Shown: in pieces, positions 4,993-12,977 of the stretch
How the letters are laid out: every line of letters begins with the position of its first letter
Position numbering within the stretch: position 1 is the stretch's first letter
Origin: an uncultured Bacteroidales bacterium
GTDB lineage: Bacteria; Bacteroidota; Bacteroidia; Bacteroidales; ML635J-15
Length of the DNA: 13,779 nt
Direction of reading: 5' to 3'
NCBI GenBank assembly: GCA_937899245.1
Contig: CALDKB010000018.1
Location: forward strand, 1-13,779
Made by a program: the position numbers and the translations under genes
Notes under the pieces: generated by a model
Database searches by the model: none
The model's input: the letters and a program-made list of their open reading frames with translations, nothing else
Told to the model about the DNA's origin: nothing

Positions 4993-6684
4993 ATGGCTTC
5001 TGTAATTAACACTGTTTTAGGTTTTAGTTTCAAGAATGGTGTTCTTGGAACGGTTGTTGGAAATTTAAAAGACATAAAAACTGCTGCCGTATCTGTTTCT
5101 GCAGGTTTGTCGGATATCAACAAAAAATTGAAAAACATGGCTTCTGTTCAAAGTATTGCCGCTTTGGGTATTGTCATGAAGAATACGGCTGGAAGCATTA
5201 AAAGCGCAGCTCTTGGAATAAGCAAATCCTATGATAAGGTTGTCGGTTTTGCTGAACGTGGCGACAAAATTGCAAAAACATCGAAATTGCTTGGGCTTGG
5301 TGTAAAAGAATACCAGGCATTTGCTTCTGCGGCTCAGCATTCCGGAATGTCTGTTGAAGAAATGGATGTCGCCTTAAAAAAGTTGAGTGTTAATCTTGGT
5401 AAGGCTCGTTCTGGAGATAAGCAATCTCTAAAAATGTTTAGCTCGATTCTTCCAAAAGGAACAAAACTTTCTGATTATAAAAGCACATCATCTGTTATTG
5501 AAGCAATATCGGATAGCTATCTTAAACTTGAAAGTGCTGAGCAAAAAGCTTTTGTTGCTCAGGGGCTTTTTGGTGAAAGCGGAACTAAAATGTCTGAACT
5601 CTTTAAAGATGGATCTGCTGGAATAAAGCAGATGTTTAAAGATTTTGAAAGTAATGGTGGCGGTTTTGATGACATTGGTGCTAAAAACGCTGAAGAGTTT
5701 AACGATGAACTGCAAAAAACAAAAGAATCGATTAACGCTATAAGCGTTTCTGTGATGCAGGATTTGTTCCCGACTTTTATAAAAATGTTTCGTGAGATTC
5801 GCTCTTATATAAAAATCAATGGCGATGAACTGAAAAGTAAATTTTCAGACGTTGGAAAAGCTTTAGTCAATATTGTTGAAAAGTTGCTTCCTAAAATTCC
5901 AGGATACCTTGACACTATTTTTAAAATTGTTGATTTTATTGGTGTGAAAAATTCTGCTAATATTGGAATTTTGGGCTATTTATTGCCTGTTTTTGTCAAC
6001 GTTATTGGATTACTTGTTTCTGCAGTTAAAGTTTTGAGAACTGTTTTTTCAATAGTTTCTAAAATATTCAAGGCTATAATAGTAATAAAAAATTATTTAT
6101 GGGCTTTTAAAACAATTTTGCAGGCTGTTTCTGCATTTCTTGGTGGGTCGATTTTATTTACTTTGGGAGGTGTCGCAGCATTTCTTGTAGGAATGGTTTC
6201 TATTGTCAAGCAATTTTACGACAATTGGGAAATGTGGAGCGATTTTGTTCGCAATGATTTAAAAAATGTTAGTGTAGTTGTTGATGCCATTGGAAATGGA
6301 GTCGCTTCGTTCATTTTTGGCTTTTATAACTTTTTTGCAAATCTTCCTGGTCTTTTTTCAATGGCGTGGGAAGGCCTGAAATCAGGATTGTCTCAAATAG
6401 GGTCGTTTTTGTATGATAATATTTTTGGATCTGTTATTAAGGCTATTCAGGATGCGCTTGTTAAAATTCCTATAGTTGGAAAACTATTTGGTTCTGACTT
6501 GAATTTTGAACCTGCGGGAGAGATGGATATTGGTGGACAAGCTCAATCATTGATTCAGCAGCAAACAATAACCAATCGTTTCGCGGTCGATTTCCAGAAT
6601 ATGCCTCAGGGCGTGCGAGTGACGCCGCCTGACCATGGAGACTTTGACTGGTCGCGTTCCTATACTCTTGCGGGGGCTGTGTAA
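4993..6684 (+). CDS. Tail tape measure protein
   Basis: The gene encodes 563 residues, shorter than many myovirus tape measures, implying a fairly short tail. Residues about 97-150 (LLGLGVKEYQAFASAAQHSG, then an amphipathic LKKLSVNLGKARSG segment) match the N-terminal signature of Mu-like tape measures. A region rich in helical Lys/Ser/Glu follows. Residues about 325-405 form several long hydrophobic helices, typical of the part thought to enter the host membrane during DNA injection. The C-terminus VDFQNMPQGVRVTPPD is a common ending of this family. Most of the gene is AT-rich (17 of 60 G or C at 6001-6060) but composition rises after about 6577, where this conserved ending begins, suggesting a recombination joint. 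It appears to start without a leader from its own promoter and ends in a TAATG overlap with the next gene. Confidence 0.88.
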   Translation: MASVINTVLGFSFKNGVLGTVVGNLKDIKTAAVSVSAGLSDINKKLKNMASVQSIAALGIVMKNTAGSIKSAALGISKSYDKVVGFAERGDKIAKTSKLLGLGVKEYQAFASAAQHSGMSVEEMDVALKKLSVNLGKARSGDKQSLKMFSSILPKGTKLSDYKSTSSVIEAISDSYLKLESAEQKAFVAQGLFGESGTKMSELFKDGSAGIKQMFKDFESNGGGFDDIGAKNAEEFNDELQKTKESINAISVSVMQDLFPTFIKMFREIRSYIKINGDELKSKFSDVGKALVNIVEKLLPKIPGYLDTIFKIVDFIGVKNSANIGILGYLLPVFVNVIGLLVSAVKVLRTVFSIVSKIFKAIIVIKNYLWAFKTILQAVSAFLGGSILFTLGGVAAFLVGMVSIVKQFYDNWEMWSDFVRNDLKNVSVVVDAIGNGVASFIFGFYNFFANLPGLFSMAWEGLKSGLSQIGSFLYDNIFGSVIKAIQDALVKIPIVGKLFGSDLNFEPAGEMDIGGQAQSLIQQQTITNRFAVDFQNMPQGVRVTPPDHGDFDWSRSYTLAGAV

Positions 6685-7910
6685 TGGGTACGTTCCGATA
6701 CGAATACGCTGATTCCCTGGAGAAGGTTAAAATCAACACGGCCGCTGGCGAGATTGAGTGCGTCGGTGCTTCGTACAATGGCGTGCCGTTCTTTGTCGAG
6801 GAAGTGAGTTCCAACGGTGGCCGCAACATCGTTACTTCGGCGCTTCCGTTTACCGATAAGCATGTCAACGAGGATACGGGAAAGATTCTGAGACAGTTCC
6901 CAATCAAGTTCTACCTGGTCGGTTCCGATGTATCCTCTAAGCTTGCGGACCTGGAAGAGGCCTTCAACAAAGAGGGCGCTTATGAACTTGTGCATCCGTT
7001 CTATGGCAAGTTCAAGGTACGCTGCGGTCCGTATTCCGTCAATTTCTCGATGGCGGTGCAGGAATACGTTACCGGCGAGGTGACTTTTACCCCGGAAGAG
7101 GACCCGAAAAAGTCCGTCCGTTCCGTCGTCGATTTGAAGGGCCAAAGCGCGATGAAGGCGCAGGAGTCCGTAAACAATGTCGCGGGCCAGTTCAAGCAGA
7201 ATTTCAACATCCTGCAAAAGGCTAAATCCATCGTCGATAGCGTTTCTTCGACAGTAAGTTCATTGATGGACGCTGTTGAAACGGCTCGCCAATCCATGCG
7301 CGATGTTTCCGCTTTTATAAGCGAAATCTCCCGCATCCGTTCGAATATCGGATTGCTGTTGCAGACGCCTGCTGACTTTGCCGCGCGTTTCCAGGATTTA
7401 TTCTTGATGACCAAGGAAACGTTCGGTGTTTCCGGTGGATTTACCGATTACGTCAATGAATCGCTTACGCTTATGGATTCCATAGAATTTAGCGATGGAT
7501 CGATGGTGGCGGATTCCTTGTCGAACATGGTCAATAGAATGGCATTGATGTCTGCTGCGTCGATGGCGGTAAAGAGCATTGTCAATTGTGAATTTTCGAA
7601 TTCCGAAGAACTCGACGAACTTTGCGTCCGTTTTTCAGATGCTTTCTCCAGTGCCCGCGAGAAAGTGACTTCGATTGACGACTACATGACTCTTGCAGAT
7701 CTTGAAGCGACTGCGCTCAAATATTTACGCGATGAAGTGGCGAAGTTGCCTGTAATTGTCGATTTGCAGCTTCGTTCGAGCCGTGATGCCATTACCGTGT
7801 GTTACGACTGTTACGGAAACCTGGACAAACTTGACGAAATAATTGAACGTAACGGCCTTTTTGACCCGATGGTGATTAGCCGCGAATCGTTGAAGGTGCT
7901 TTCCAAATGA
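6684..7910 (+). CDS. Baseplate/tail protein N, DNA circularisation family (Mu gp43-like)
   Basis: The gene encodes 408 residues, starting in a TAATG overlap with the tape measure. The N-terminal 135 residues match the DNA circularisation (gpN) N-terminal domain: a VGASYNGVPFFVEE motif, then GGRNIVTSALPFTDKH, EDTGKILRQFPIKFYLVGSD, and a helix leading to YELVHPFYGKFKV. The remainder is helical and polar with no motif I recognise. In Mu the product is a baseplate or tail-end protein; the circularisation name is historical and reflects a related plasmid/phage observation. Position after the tape measure and before P is exactly that of Mu N. It overlaps the next gene by ATGA. Confidence 0.85.
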   Translation: MGTFRYEYADSLEKVKINTAAGEIECVGASYNGVPFFVEEVSSNGGRNIVTSALPFTDKHVNEDTGKILRQFPIKFYLVGSDVSSKLADLEEAFNKEGAYELVHPFYGKFKVRCGPYSVNFSMAVQEYVTGEVTFTPEEDPKKSVRSVVDLKGQSAMKAQESVNNVAGQFKQNFNILQKAKSIVDSVSSTVSSLMDAVETARQSMRDVSAFISEISRIRSNIGLLLQTPADFAARFQDLFLMTKETFGVSGGFTDYVNESLTLMDSIEFSDGSMVADSLSNMVNRMALMSAASMAVKSIVNCEFSNSEELDELCVRFSDAFSSAREKVTSIDDYMTLADLEATALKYLRDEVAKLPVIVDLQLRSSRDAITVCYDCYGNLDKLDEIIERNGLFDPMVISRESLKVLSK

Positions 7911-8962
7911 TTGAAGTCTTTGCGAACGGTCAGAAGTTTTCCTATTGGACAAGTGCGCGCATCTCGCGTTCGCTGGACCATATTGCCGCTGGATTTTCCT
8001 TGAACATTGTTGCCAAGGACCCGCTTGGCAATTTGGTGAAACTTTTCCCTGGTGACAGTGTAGAAATTGCCGTCGATGGCGTTACCGTTGTAAAGGGATA
8101 CGTCGAAAAGTTTTCCACGTCTTTTTCTCCTGGTTCGCATTCTTTCTCTGTTTCGGGCAGCGAAATTAGTTGCGATATTGCCGATTGCTGCGTCGAAAAT
8201 CCGATGGAATGGCAGAACAGGAACCTGGAACAGATTATTTCCGATATCTGCGGCCGTTTCGGGTTGTTCTTCCAGAACGTGATGGGCGTTGATGTCGGCA
8301 AGGTCCTTGTGAAGTTTTCCGTGGATCCCGGGGTAAAGGCACTTGAAACAATGTCGAAACTTTGCAAGGAACGCGGCGTTATACCGTGCTCGAATGGCCT
8401 TGGGCAAATATACCTGCTGGACCCTGCAAAGTGCCCCAGGGGGCCTGAATTGAAGCAGGGGGTGAACCTGACTAGCGCTTCTGTGGATTTCTCCATTAAC
8501 GACCGTTATTCCGCGTATTACGTTTACGGGTCGGGCAAGGCCAAAAGCAAAGTGAAGTCCGTCAAAAATGATTCTGATGTAGGACGCTACAGGCCTCTTT
8601 TGGTCGTAGATTCGAACGCTACGCAAAAGGAAAGCGTCGAAGCCCGCGCCGATTGGGAATATTCCATCCGCAAAGCGAAATCGATGGGCTTTAGGTGCTC
8701 TGTACGTGGTTGGTCGCACGAAGGCGGCATTTGGAAGCCGGGTGTAATGTGCTCGTTCTGCGCCCCGGATTTGTGCGTCGATGAACCTTTGGACTTGCTT
8801 GTTTCCGCGGTTGATTTTGAATGGGGTGACGGTGGGGAGGTGACAAACATTACGCTTGTTTCTCCGGATGTTTATTTGCCGCAACCTTCTACTAAAAAGA
8901 GCAAGGCCAAAAAGGTTTCCAACAGCCCGTGGGATGCTATCAAGAAGGCGGTTCGAGGATGA
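7907..8962 (+). CDS. Baseplate hub protein, Mu gpP/gp44-like
   Basis: The gene encodes 351 residues and overlaps both neighbours by 4 bases (ATGA). The start IEVFANGQKFSYWTSARISR, the following FSLNIVAKDPL, the FPGDSVEIAVDGVTVVKGYV segment and the VSGSEISCDIADCCVENP motif are the beta-barrel arrangement of Mu gp44 and of the P2 gpD / T4 gp27-type hubs. The middle has PGVKALETMSKLCKERGV, a hub signature helix. The hub links tube and baseplate and holds the spike encoded next. The last 25 residues are basic and Ser/Lys-rich. Five cysteines in the middle of the protein are more than usual for a baseplate protein, but I assign no function to them. Confidence 0.85.
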   Translation: MIEVFANGQKFSYWTSARISRSLDHIAAGFSLNIVAKDPLGNLVKLFPGDSVEIAVDGVTVVKGYVEKFSTSFSPGSHSFSVSGSEISCDIADCCVENPMEWQNRNLEQIISDICGRFGLFFQNVMGVDVGKVLVKFSVDPGVKALETMSKLCKERGVIPCSNGLGQIYLLDPAKCPRGPELKQGVNLTSASVDFSINDRYSAYYVYGSGKAKSKVKSVKNDSDVGRYRPLLVVDSNATQKESVEARADWEYSIRKAKSMGFRCSVRGWSHEGGIWKPGVMCSFCAPDLCVDEPLDLLVSAVDFEWGDGGEVTNITLVSPDVYLPQPSTKKSKAKKVSNSPWDAIKKAVRG

Positions 8963-9507
8963 GTATCGAAAATCTTTTAGAACCTGTGTTCTCCAGGATT
9001 CGCCTGATGATTGGGCGGTGCGTTGTTCTTGCCACCAAGTACAACTCTTCGGATTTGGAAGCGGACATTGAGCTTGTCGCCGGCGAAAAGCGCCGTGATG
9101 TTGAATTTGTGCAGCAGTATGGATTCAGCTCAAGACCGAAGGGCGATGTTTCCGGGATTGCGCTTTTTGTTGGCGGCTCCCGAGACAATGGAGTTGTCGT
9201 CGCGACTCATGGCGATGGTTCCGATATGTCAGCCGCCAAAGACTTGAAGCCAGGCGAGGTGATGGTTCATGCGCCGTTCGGTCAAACGATACTGTTGAAA
9301 GAAGATGGAAACATCGAATTGAAGTGCGAAGGCCCCTTGAATAAAGTTATTTGCCATAATGATTTTGAGTGTAAGGGAAATGTTCGTTCTGAAAAAGAAG
9401 TTTCCGCTCTTTATAATGGGGCTACTGCGGTTAATCTTTCCATGCATCCGCATCCATCGGCTGTTGGACCTACGGGAACGCCTACTCCGACTCCAGTAAC
9501 GCCTTAA
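8959..9507 (+). CDS. Baseplate spike, Mu gp45 / gpV-like
   Basis: From the ATG at 8959, in an ATGA overlap with the hub gene, the gene encodes 182 residues. In-frame starts further upstream are inside the hub gene and lack SDs. The N-terminal half is an OB-fold region (IGRCVVLATKYNSS, then DVEFVQQYGFSSRPKGDVSG, GGSRDNGVVVATHG), matching the Mu gp45 family. The second half is a beta-helical stalk ending in MHPHPSAVGPTGTPTP. The H163-x-H165 pair near the end corresponds to the iron-binding HxH tip motif known from P2 gpV and similar spikes, and the Gly/Thr/Pro ending is usual at spike tips. The trimeric spike pierces the outer membrane. This suggests a host with a Gram-negative envelope. Confidence 0.87.
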   Translation: MSIENLLEPVFSRIRLMIGRCVVLATKYNSSDLEADIELVAGEKRRDVEFVQQYGFSSRPKGDVSGIALFVGGSRDNGVVVATHGDGSDMSAAKDLKPGEVMVHAPFGQTILLKEDGNIELKCEGPLNKVICHNDFECKGNVRSEKEVSALYNGATAVNLSMHPHPSAVGPTGTPTPTPVTP

Positions 9508-9561
9508 AAAAGATGGTCACAAAAACTATGAAAATTTTCGCTCATGTTGTACATTTACAAT
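9506..9561 (+). promoter_or_regulatory. Promoter module upstream of gp46-like gene (copy B)
   Basis: TACATT (9550-9555) ends exactly 6 bases before GTG at 9562. The block 9506-9557 aligns without gaps with 4937-4988 and shares AAAAAAGATGGT, a central CTAT and CATG just before the -10 box. It starts at the stop codon of the spike gene. An ATG at 9544 lies inside the block and is therefore an unlikely start. Confidence 0.5.
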
Positions 9562-10017
9562 GTGAGCGATTTACTTTTAAAAAGACTTGAAAACGGTGCT
9601 TTCGATTTGGATTTCGATGACGAATCCTGTGACTTGCTGACTACAGAAAGTCTTGAAAACGCCGTTGTTCTTTCTTTGGGAACGTTTGCCCGCGAACGTA
9701 GCTTGGATAATGTGAAATCTAATTTGAATCCGAGCATTTGCGGTTGGTGGGCCGATTCTTTGTCCGATGTTGACATGGGATCCAATGTGTACGAATCGAT
9801 ACCTGGTAAAAACGTTGATGCCGCAGTAAAATCTGTTGAAAAAGAAGCCAAGGAAGCTCTCCAATGGATGATCGATGATGGTGTCGCAGGTTCCGTTTCG
9901 TGCTCTGCTAAAGTGAATGGCGAAATTGTCGTTATTGCCGTGAAAATTGTCAAGCCTGACGGTGGCGAGGTTAATTACGCCTACGAAATGAATTGGGAGG
10001 CTACCCGTGGAATTTAA
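9562..10017 (+). CDS. Baseplate wedge protein, Mu gp46-like
   Basis: From GTG 9562 the gene encodes 151 residues. An ATG at 9544 would add six, but it lacks an SD and falls within the promoter-like block; GTG 9562 sits at the same distance from its -10 box as the other two leaderless starts. The family pattern is clear: a short acidic start (GAFDLDFDDE), TTESLENAVVLSLGTFARER, then CGWWADSLSD and a GSNVYESIPGKN motif, a helix ending KEALQWMIDDGVAG, and a beta hairpin with VVIAVKIVKPDGGEVNYAYEMNWEA. This matches the Mu gp46 / gp25-like wedge proteins. The end carries the SD GGGAGG (9995-10000) for the next gene, which overlaps by 11 bases. Confidence 0.85.
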   Translation: MSDLLLKRLENGAFDLDFDDESCDLLTTESLENAVVLSLGTFARERSLDNVKSNLNPSICGWWADSLSDVDMGSNVYESIPGKNVDAAVKSVEKEAKEALQWMIDDGVAGSVSCSAKVNGEIVVIAVKIVKPDGGEVNYAYEMNWEATRGI

Positions 10018-11188
10018 AAGTTTGCCCGAAATGATTCGATTCATGGAACAGCAACTGGTCACGAACTTTTACAACGGCCGTTCAGCCGTTATCCGTAAAG
10101 GTGTTTTGAAAGTTCTCGCTTCTGTTTGGGGCGCGGCTCTTTATATGCTTCATCTTGTCGCAAAAAGAATGTGGAAGAACCGTTTTGTGCATTCTTGCGA
10201 TATTGACGCGTTGGATGGTTTCGGCGCAGAGTATGCCGTGCCGCATAAACCGCCTGTTTATGCGACTGGTTATGTTTCGGTTGCATTGTCTAGCGGTACG
10301 GCGTCGCTCCCTTCCGGAACGTTACTTTTGGACGAAGTGACAAAAAAGGAGTATAAGACCGTCAATGATGTTGCTTTGTCCGTCGGCTCGAACAATGTCC
10401 GCGTGATGGCTTCCGAACCAGGTGCCGAAAGCAATGCGTCTTCTGGAACAGAACTTGTCTTTATTGATTCCGTTCCGTCCAATGTCGGGGATTCTGCAGA
10501 AGTCGTTGGTGACGGAATTGTGGGTGGAAAGTCGGTCGATGTTGTCATTAGTGGAAATGTTGAGCAGTGGGGCGAAAGCGCGGAGGATTACCGTGCAAGG
10601 CTTTTGAACCGCATTCAGAATCCGCCTCACGGTGGTTCTGCCAACGATTACAAGCAGTGGGCGGAACGATTCAATTTCGTGTCGAAGGCGTTTGTTTTTG
10701 CGCATAATCCGAATGTTAATTCTGTTGTAGTTGCCTGTGCAAACATTGCGGAAGGCTCAACTCCTGCTATTACTGACGACCAGGTTGAAGAAGTTGACAA
10801 TTACATTAATGCCGATGAACGTAGACCTGTTACCGCCGATGTTCTAGTGATGTCTGTTTCTCCTGTGAAAATGGTTATAAACGCGACGTGTAAGCCTTTT
10901 AACGACGATGTTAAAAAGTCCGTTACAGATGCTTTGAAGTCTGTTTTGCAGAACATGGGCCCTGAATCCGAAATGAATTTTTCTGATGCGCGCGTCTATG
11001 TTTTGGCGAATTCAAAAGCGACGGATTTCTCGATTAGTTCCGTTCAAAAGTATAATGGGAACACGCCGACTGCCGTTAACAAGTTTGAATTTGTACTTGA
11101 TGTTACCGATGCGAATGATCCGATTGCTGAAATGATTGATTTCAGCGCAGGTATGTCGAGTGTCAGTTTGACATCTGCAGGTGAATAA
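10007..11188 (+). CDS. Baseplate J-like protein, Mu gp47-like
   Basis: The gene encodes 393 residues from GTG 10007, supported by GGGAGG 6 bases upstream; it overlaps the gp46 end by 11 bases. The N-terminal domain includes the KNRFVHSCDIDALDGFGAEY region (family pattern of a helix, then a residue run around DxxALDxxGxxxG). The middle contains a Gly/Ser beta domain around LPSGTLLLDEVTKKEYKTV. The conserved RARLLNRIQNPPHGGSANDY and an aromatic-rich stretch ending in VFAHNPNVNSVVVAC are the strongest baseplate J marks. The C-terminal part has PVTADVLVMSVSPVKMVINA, also typical. The protein forms the baseplate wedge with gp46 and gp48. The stop overlaps the next ATG as TAATG. Confidence 0.9.
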   Translation: MEFKSLPEMIRFMEQQLVTNFYNGRSAVIRKGVLKVLASVWGAALYMLHLVAKRMWKNRFVHSCDIDALDGFGAEYAVPHKPPVYATGYVSVALSSGTASLPSGTLLLDEVTKKEYKTVNDVALSVGSNNVRVMASEPGAESNASSGTELVFIDSVPSNVGDSAEVVGDGIVGGKSVDVVISGNVEQWGESAEDYRARLLNRIQNPPHGGSANDYKQWAERFNFVSKAFVFAHNPNVNSVVVACANIAEGSTPAITDDQVEEVDNYINADERRPVTADVLVMSVSPVKMVINATCKPFNDDVKKSVTDALKSVLQNMGPESEMNFSDARVYVLANSKATDFSISSVQKYNGNTPTAVNKFEFVLDVTDANDPIAEMIDFSAGMSSVSLTSAGE

Positions 11189-12057
11189 TGGTTGTTACCG
11201 AATTGAAAATCGTAGCGTTTGCCGGATGTGAAACGACATTGCATGGTGTCGGTTTTACATCGGATTGTTTTGTCAATTTCGGAAATAACGTTACAAAAAG
11301 ACTTATTGACGTTGATGATTCAAGCGTGGTTTTTGTCGCTCCGTCCGAAGGTAGTTACAGCTTCGTTGTAGAAAATGCTGATGGCGAAGAATCCGAGACT
11401 GTTCAAATGGTTGTCTTGAACAGGTCTTTTATGCCGGTTAACAAGTTGCCGAACAGGAATTCTGCCGATTTTTCGCTGATGCTCAAAGGTCTTTTGCCTC
11501 GCGGATTCGCCTGGAACTTCAAGTGGAGCAATGTCGACTCCGAAAAGACAAATTGGCAGAAGTTGTTGGAATCTATTGCCGGAGGCATCAACAACGTTTG
11601 GACTATGCTTTCCGAGTTGGCGGTAGCAGCTTCTCCAGCTATTACGGGTGCTGTTGCGGAATGGAATGCTGAACTTGGTCTTCCAAGAAAAGGGCTTGAA
11701 TTTGATGATGAAAGTAAGACGAAAGCTGAAATCTACAGAATTGCGCGGTCCGTCGGCGGTTGTACAGTACCGTTCTTCAATAAAATTATTGAACTTTTCG
11801 GACTGAACGCAACAATATACGAATATTGGAAAGATCCGGATGAATTCCCGGAGTGGGTGCATGAACTAGGCGAAGAAGCCAACATGTACGTCCTTATAAA
11901 AATTGAAGATAGTGCAATCGAGGAAACGGAATTCGACTGCAATTCTGACTGCGACGACTATCTTGCTTTTTGGTGGAACGAAAATTTTGAAAATGCAATT
12001 GAATTTGACAAACTTGCGCACATCAAGTTTGTGTACATGTACGATTTAGGAGAGTAA
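11188..12057 (+). CDS. Mu gp48-like tail protein with an N-terminal TIG-like domain
   Basis: The gene encodes 289 residues, with AGGTGA (11179-11184) before the ATG. Residues about 85-289 fit the Mu gp48 / DUF2313 family: MLKGLLPRGFAWNFKW, a long helical part (WQKLLESIAGGINNVWTMLS), the PAITGAVAEWNAELGLP motif, and a domain for the baseplate-fibre link with the aromatic DYLAFWWNENFENAIEF region near the end. Residues 1-80 are additional: ELKIVAFAGCETTLHGVGF, FVNFGNN, a DDSSVVFVAPSEGSYSFVV strand pair and VENADGEESETVQMVV. This looks like an immunoglobulin-like IPT/TIG domain. Typical gp48 proteins lack it, so this looks like a fusion that could add a surface-binding face to the baseplate. The TIG reading is by pattern only. 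Confidence 0.78.
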   Translation: MVVTELKIVAFAGCETTLHGVGFTSDCFVNFGNNVTKRLIDVDDSSVVFVAPSEGSYSFVVENADGEESETVQMVVLNRSFMPVNKLPNRNSADFSLMLKGLLPRGFAWNFKWSNVDSEKTNWQKLLESIAGGINNVWTMLSELAVAASPAITGAVAEWNAELGLPRKGLEFDDESKTKAEIYRIARSVGGCTVPFFNKIIELFGLNATIYEYWKDPDEFPEWVHELGEEANMYVLIKIEDSAIEETEFDCNSDCDDYLAFWWNENFENAIEFDKLAHIKFVYMYDLGE

Positions 12058-12059
12058 GT

Positions 12060-12977
12060 ATGCATAGAATAGATACTGAAACTGCTGTTGACGGCCGATT
12101 TGTCAACAAAGACCCTGACCATAGCATTCGTGCGACAAAACTTAACGCAGAATGGTTCAACTCCGTCCAGGAAGAGATTTGCAATCTTCTTGAAAACAAT
12201 GGCGTGACTCTTGATAGTGATAATGATGAACAGCTAAGTTCGCTTTTTGGCCAGGTTTTGAGCGGCGTTTATAGCGCTCGAGGGCATAGAAATAAGGTTG
12301 CCATTAGTGCAGCCGGTGTTGCTGTTCGTCAGAACAATGTTGACGTTATTGCTTTGGATGCAGATTCTGAAGAAATCAGGTGTCAAATCCCGGATGGAAA
12401 ACTTACACTAATTGATGCCGACGGCATTTCTTCGGAAGCGGGTCTTTTTGATTCTCTAGGCGTAAACAATGTGCTGACATTAGGGCATAATGGATTGTCT
12501 TTTTTGCCTGTTGATTCGGACGATCCCTCTGTTGCAGGAGCTGTTTATACAGGTAATCTTTCTATTGGTTCGACGACTTCCGAAAAAAATCTTAGTGTTT
12601 TTGGAAGTTTAAACGTACTTCGAACTGCAAATTTTGGCGGAATGGTCAGTATGAATGGCGGTGCGTATTTTGGGTCGGTCCCTAATTTAGGTACTGACGG
12701 AACAACTGGTTCTGCTTACGGGCGTTTATCAAAACCTCTTGTTTTCTTGAGTGGTGCTGGTGCTATCGATACTGATATTTTTATGCAGCAAGGCGTATAC
12801 GATTCTTTGGGCGTGGTTCGTGTTTTTGTTAATCATACGAACAGTACTAATTATGTAATTATTCGTAAACTTAATGATCAACAAGAGATGATTGAAATTG
12901 AACCAAACGCTTCTGTTGTTATTGTGTGTGTAGGAATCAACGCTTCCAATTTTCGTCAATACGCTAAGGTCGTTTAA
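12060..12977 (+). CDS. Tail fibre protein (first fibre gene)
   Basis: The gene encodes 305 residues, with AGGAGA (12048-12053) 6 bases before the ATG. The N-terminus (RIDTETAVDGRFVNKDPD, then IRATKLNAEWFNSVQEEICN and a LLENNGVTLD segment) is the common attachment domain of phage tail fibres, which joins fibre to baseplate. The middle is a beta-rich shaft (about residues 95-215) with many Gly/Asp/Ser and short hydrophobic strands such as LSVFGSLNVLRTANFGG. The last 80 residues (GVYDSLGVVRVFVNHT and following) form a compact Val-rich domain that could be the receptor-binding tip. No chaperone or intramolecular protease motif was recognised. It ends in TAATG overlap with the next fibre gene. Confidence 0.72.
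   Translation: MHRIDTETAVDGRFVNKDPDHSIRATKLNAEWFNSVQEEICNLLENNGVTLDSDNDEQLSSLFGQVLSGVYSARGHRNKVAISAAGVAVRQNNVDVIALDADSEEIRCQIPDGKLTLIDADGISSEAGLFDSLGVNNVLTLGHNGLSFLPVDSDDPSVAGAVYTGNLSIGSTTSEKNLSVFGSLNVLRTANFGGMVSMNGGAYFGSVPNLGTDGTTGSAYGRLSKPLVFLSGAGAIDTDIFMQQGVYDSLGVVRVFVNHTNSTNYVIIRKLNDQQEMIEIEPNASVVIVCVGINASNFRQYAKVV

Noticed and set aside
7811..8884. Open frame of 357 codons on the - strand inside the hub gene
   Set aside because: It is antisense to the gp44-like gene. The translation is rich in Arg and His and shows no family pattern, as expected for a mirror frame.
9544..9561. ATG at 9544 as start of the gp46-like gene
   Set aside because: It has no SD, lies inside the duplicated promoter module and overlaps the -10 box; GTG 9562 keeps the exact spacing of the other two leaderless genes. 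It remains possible.
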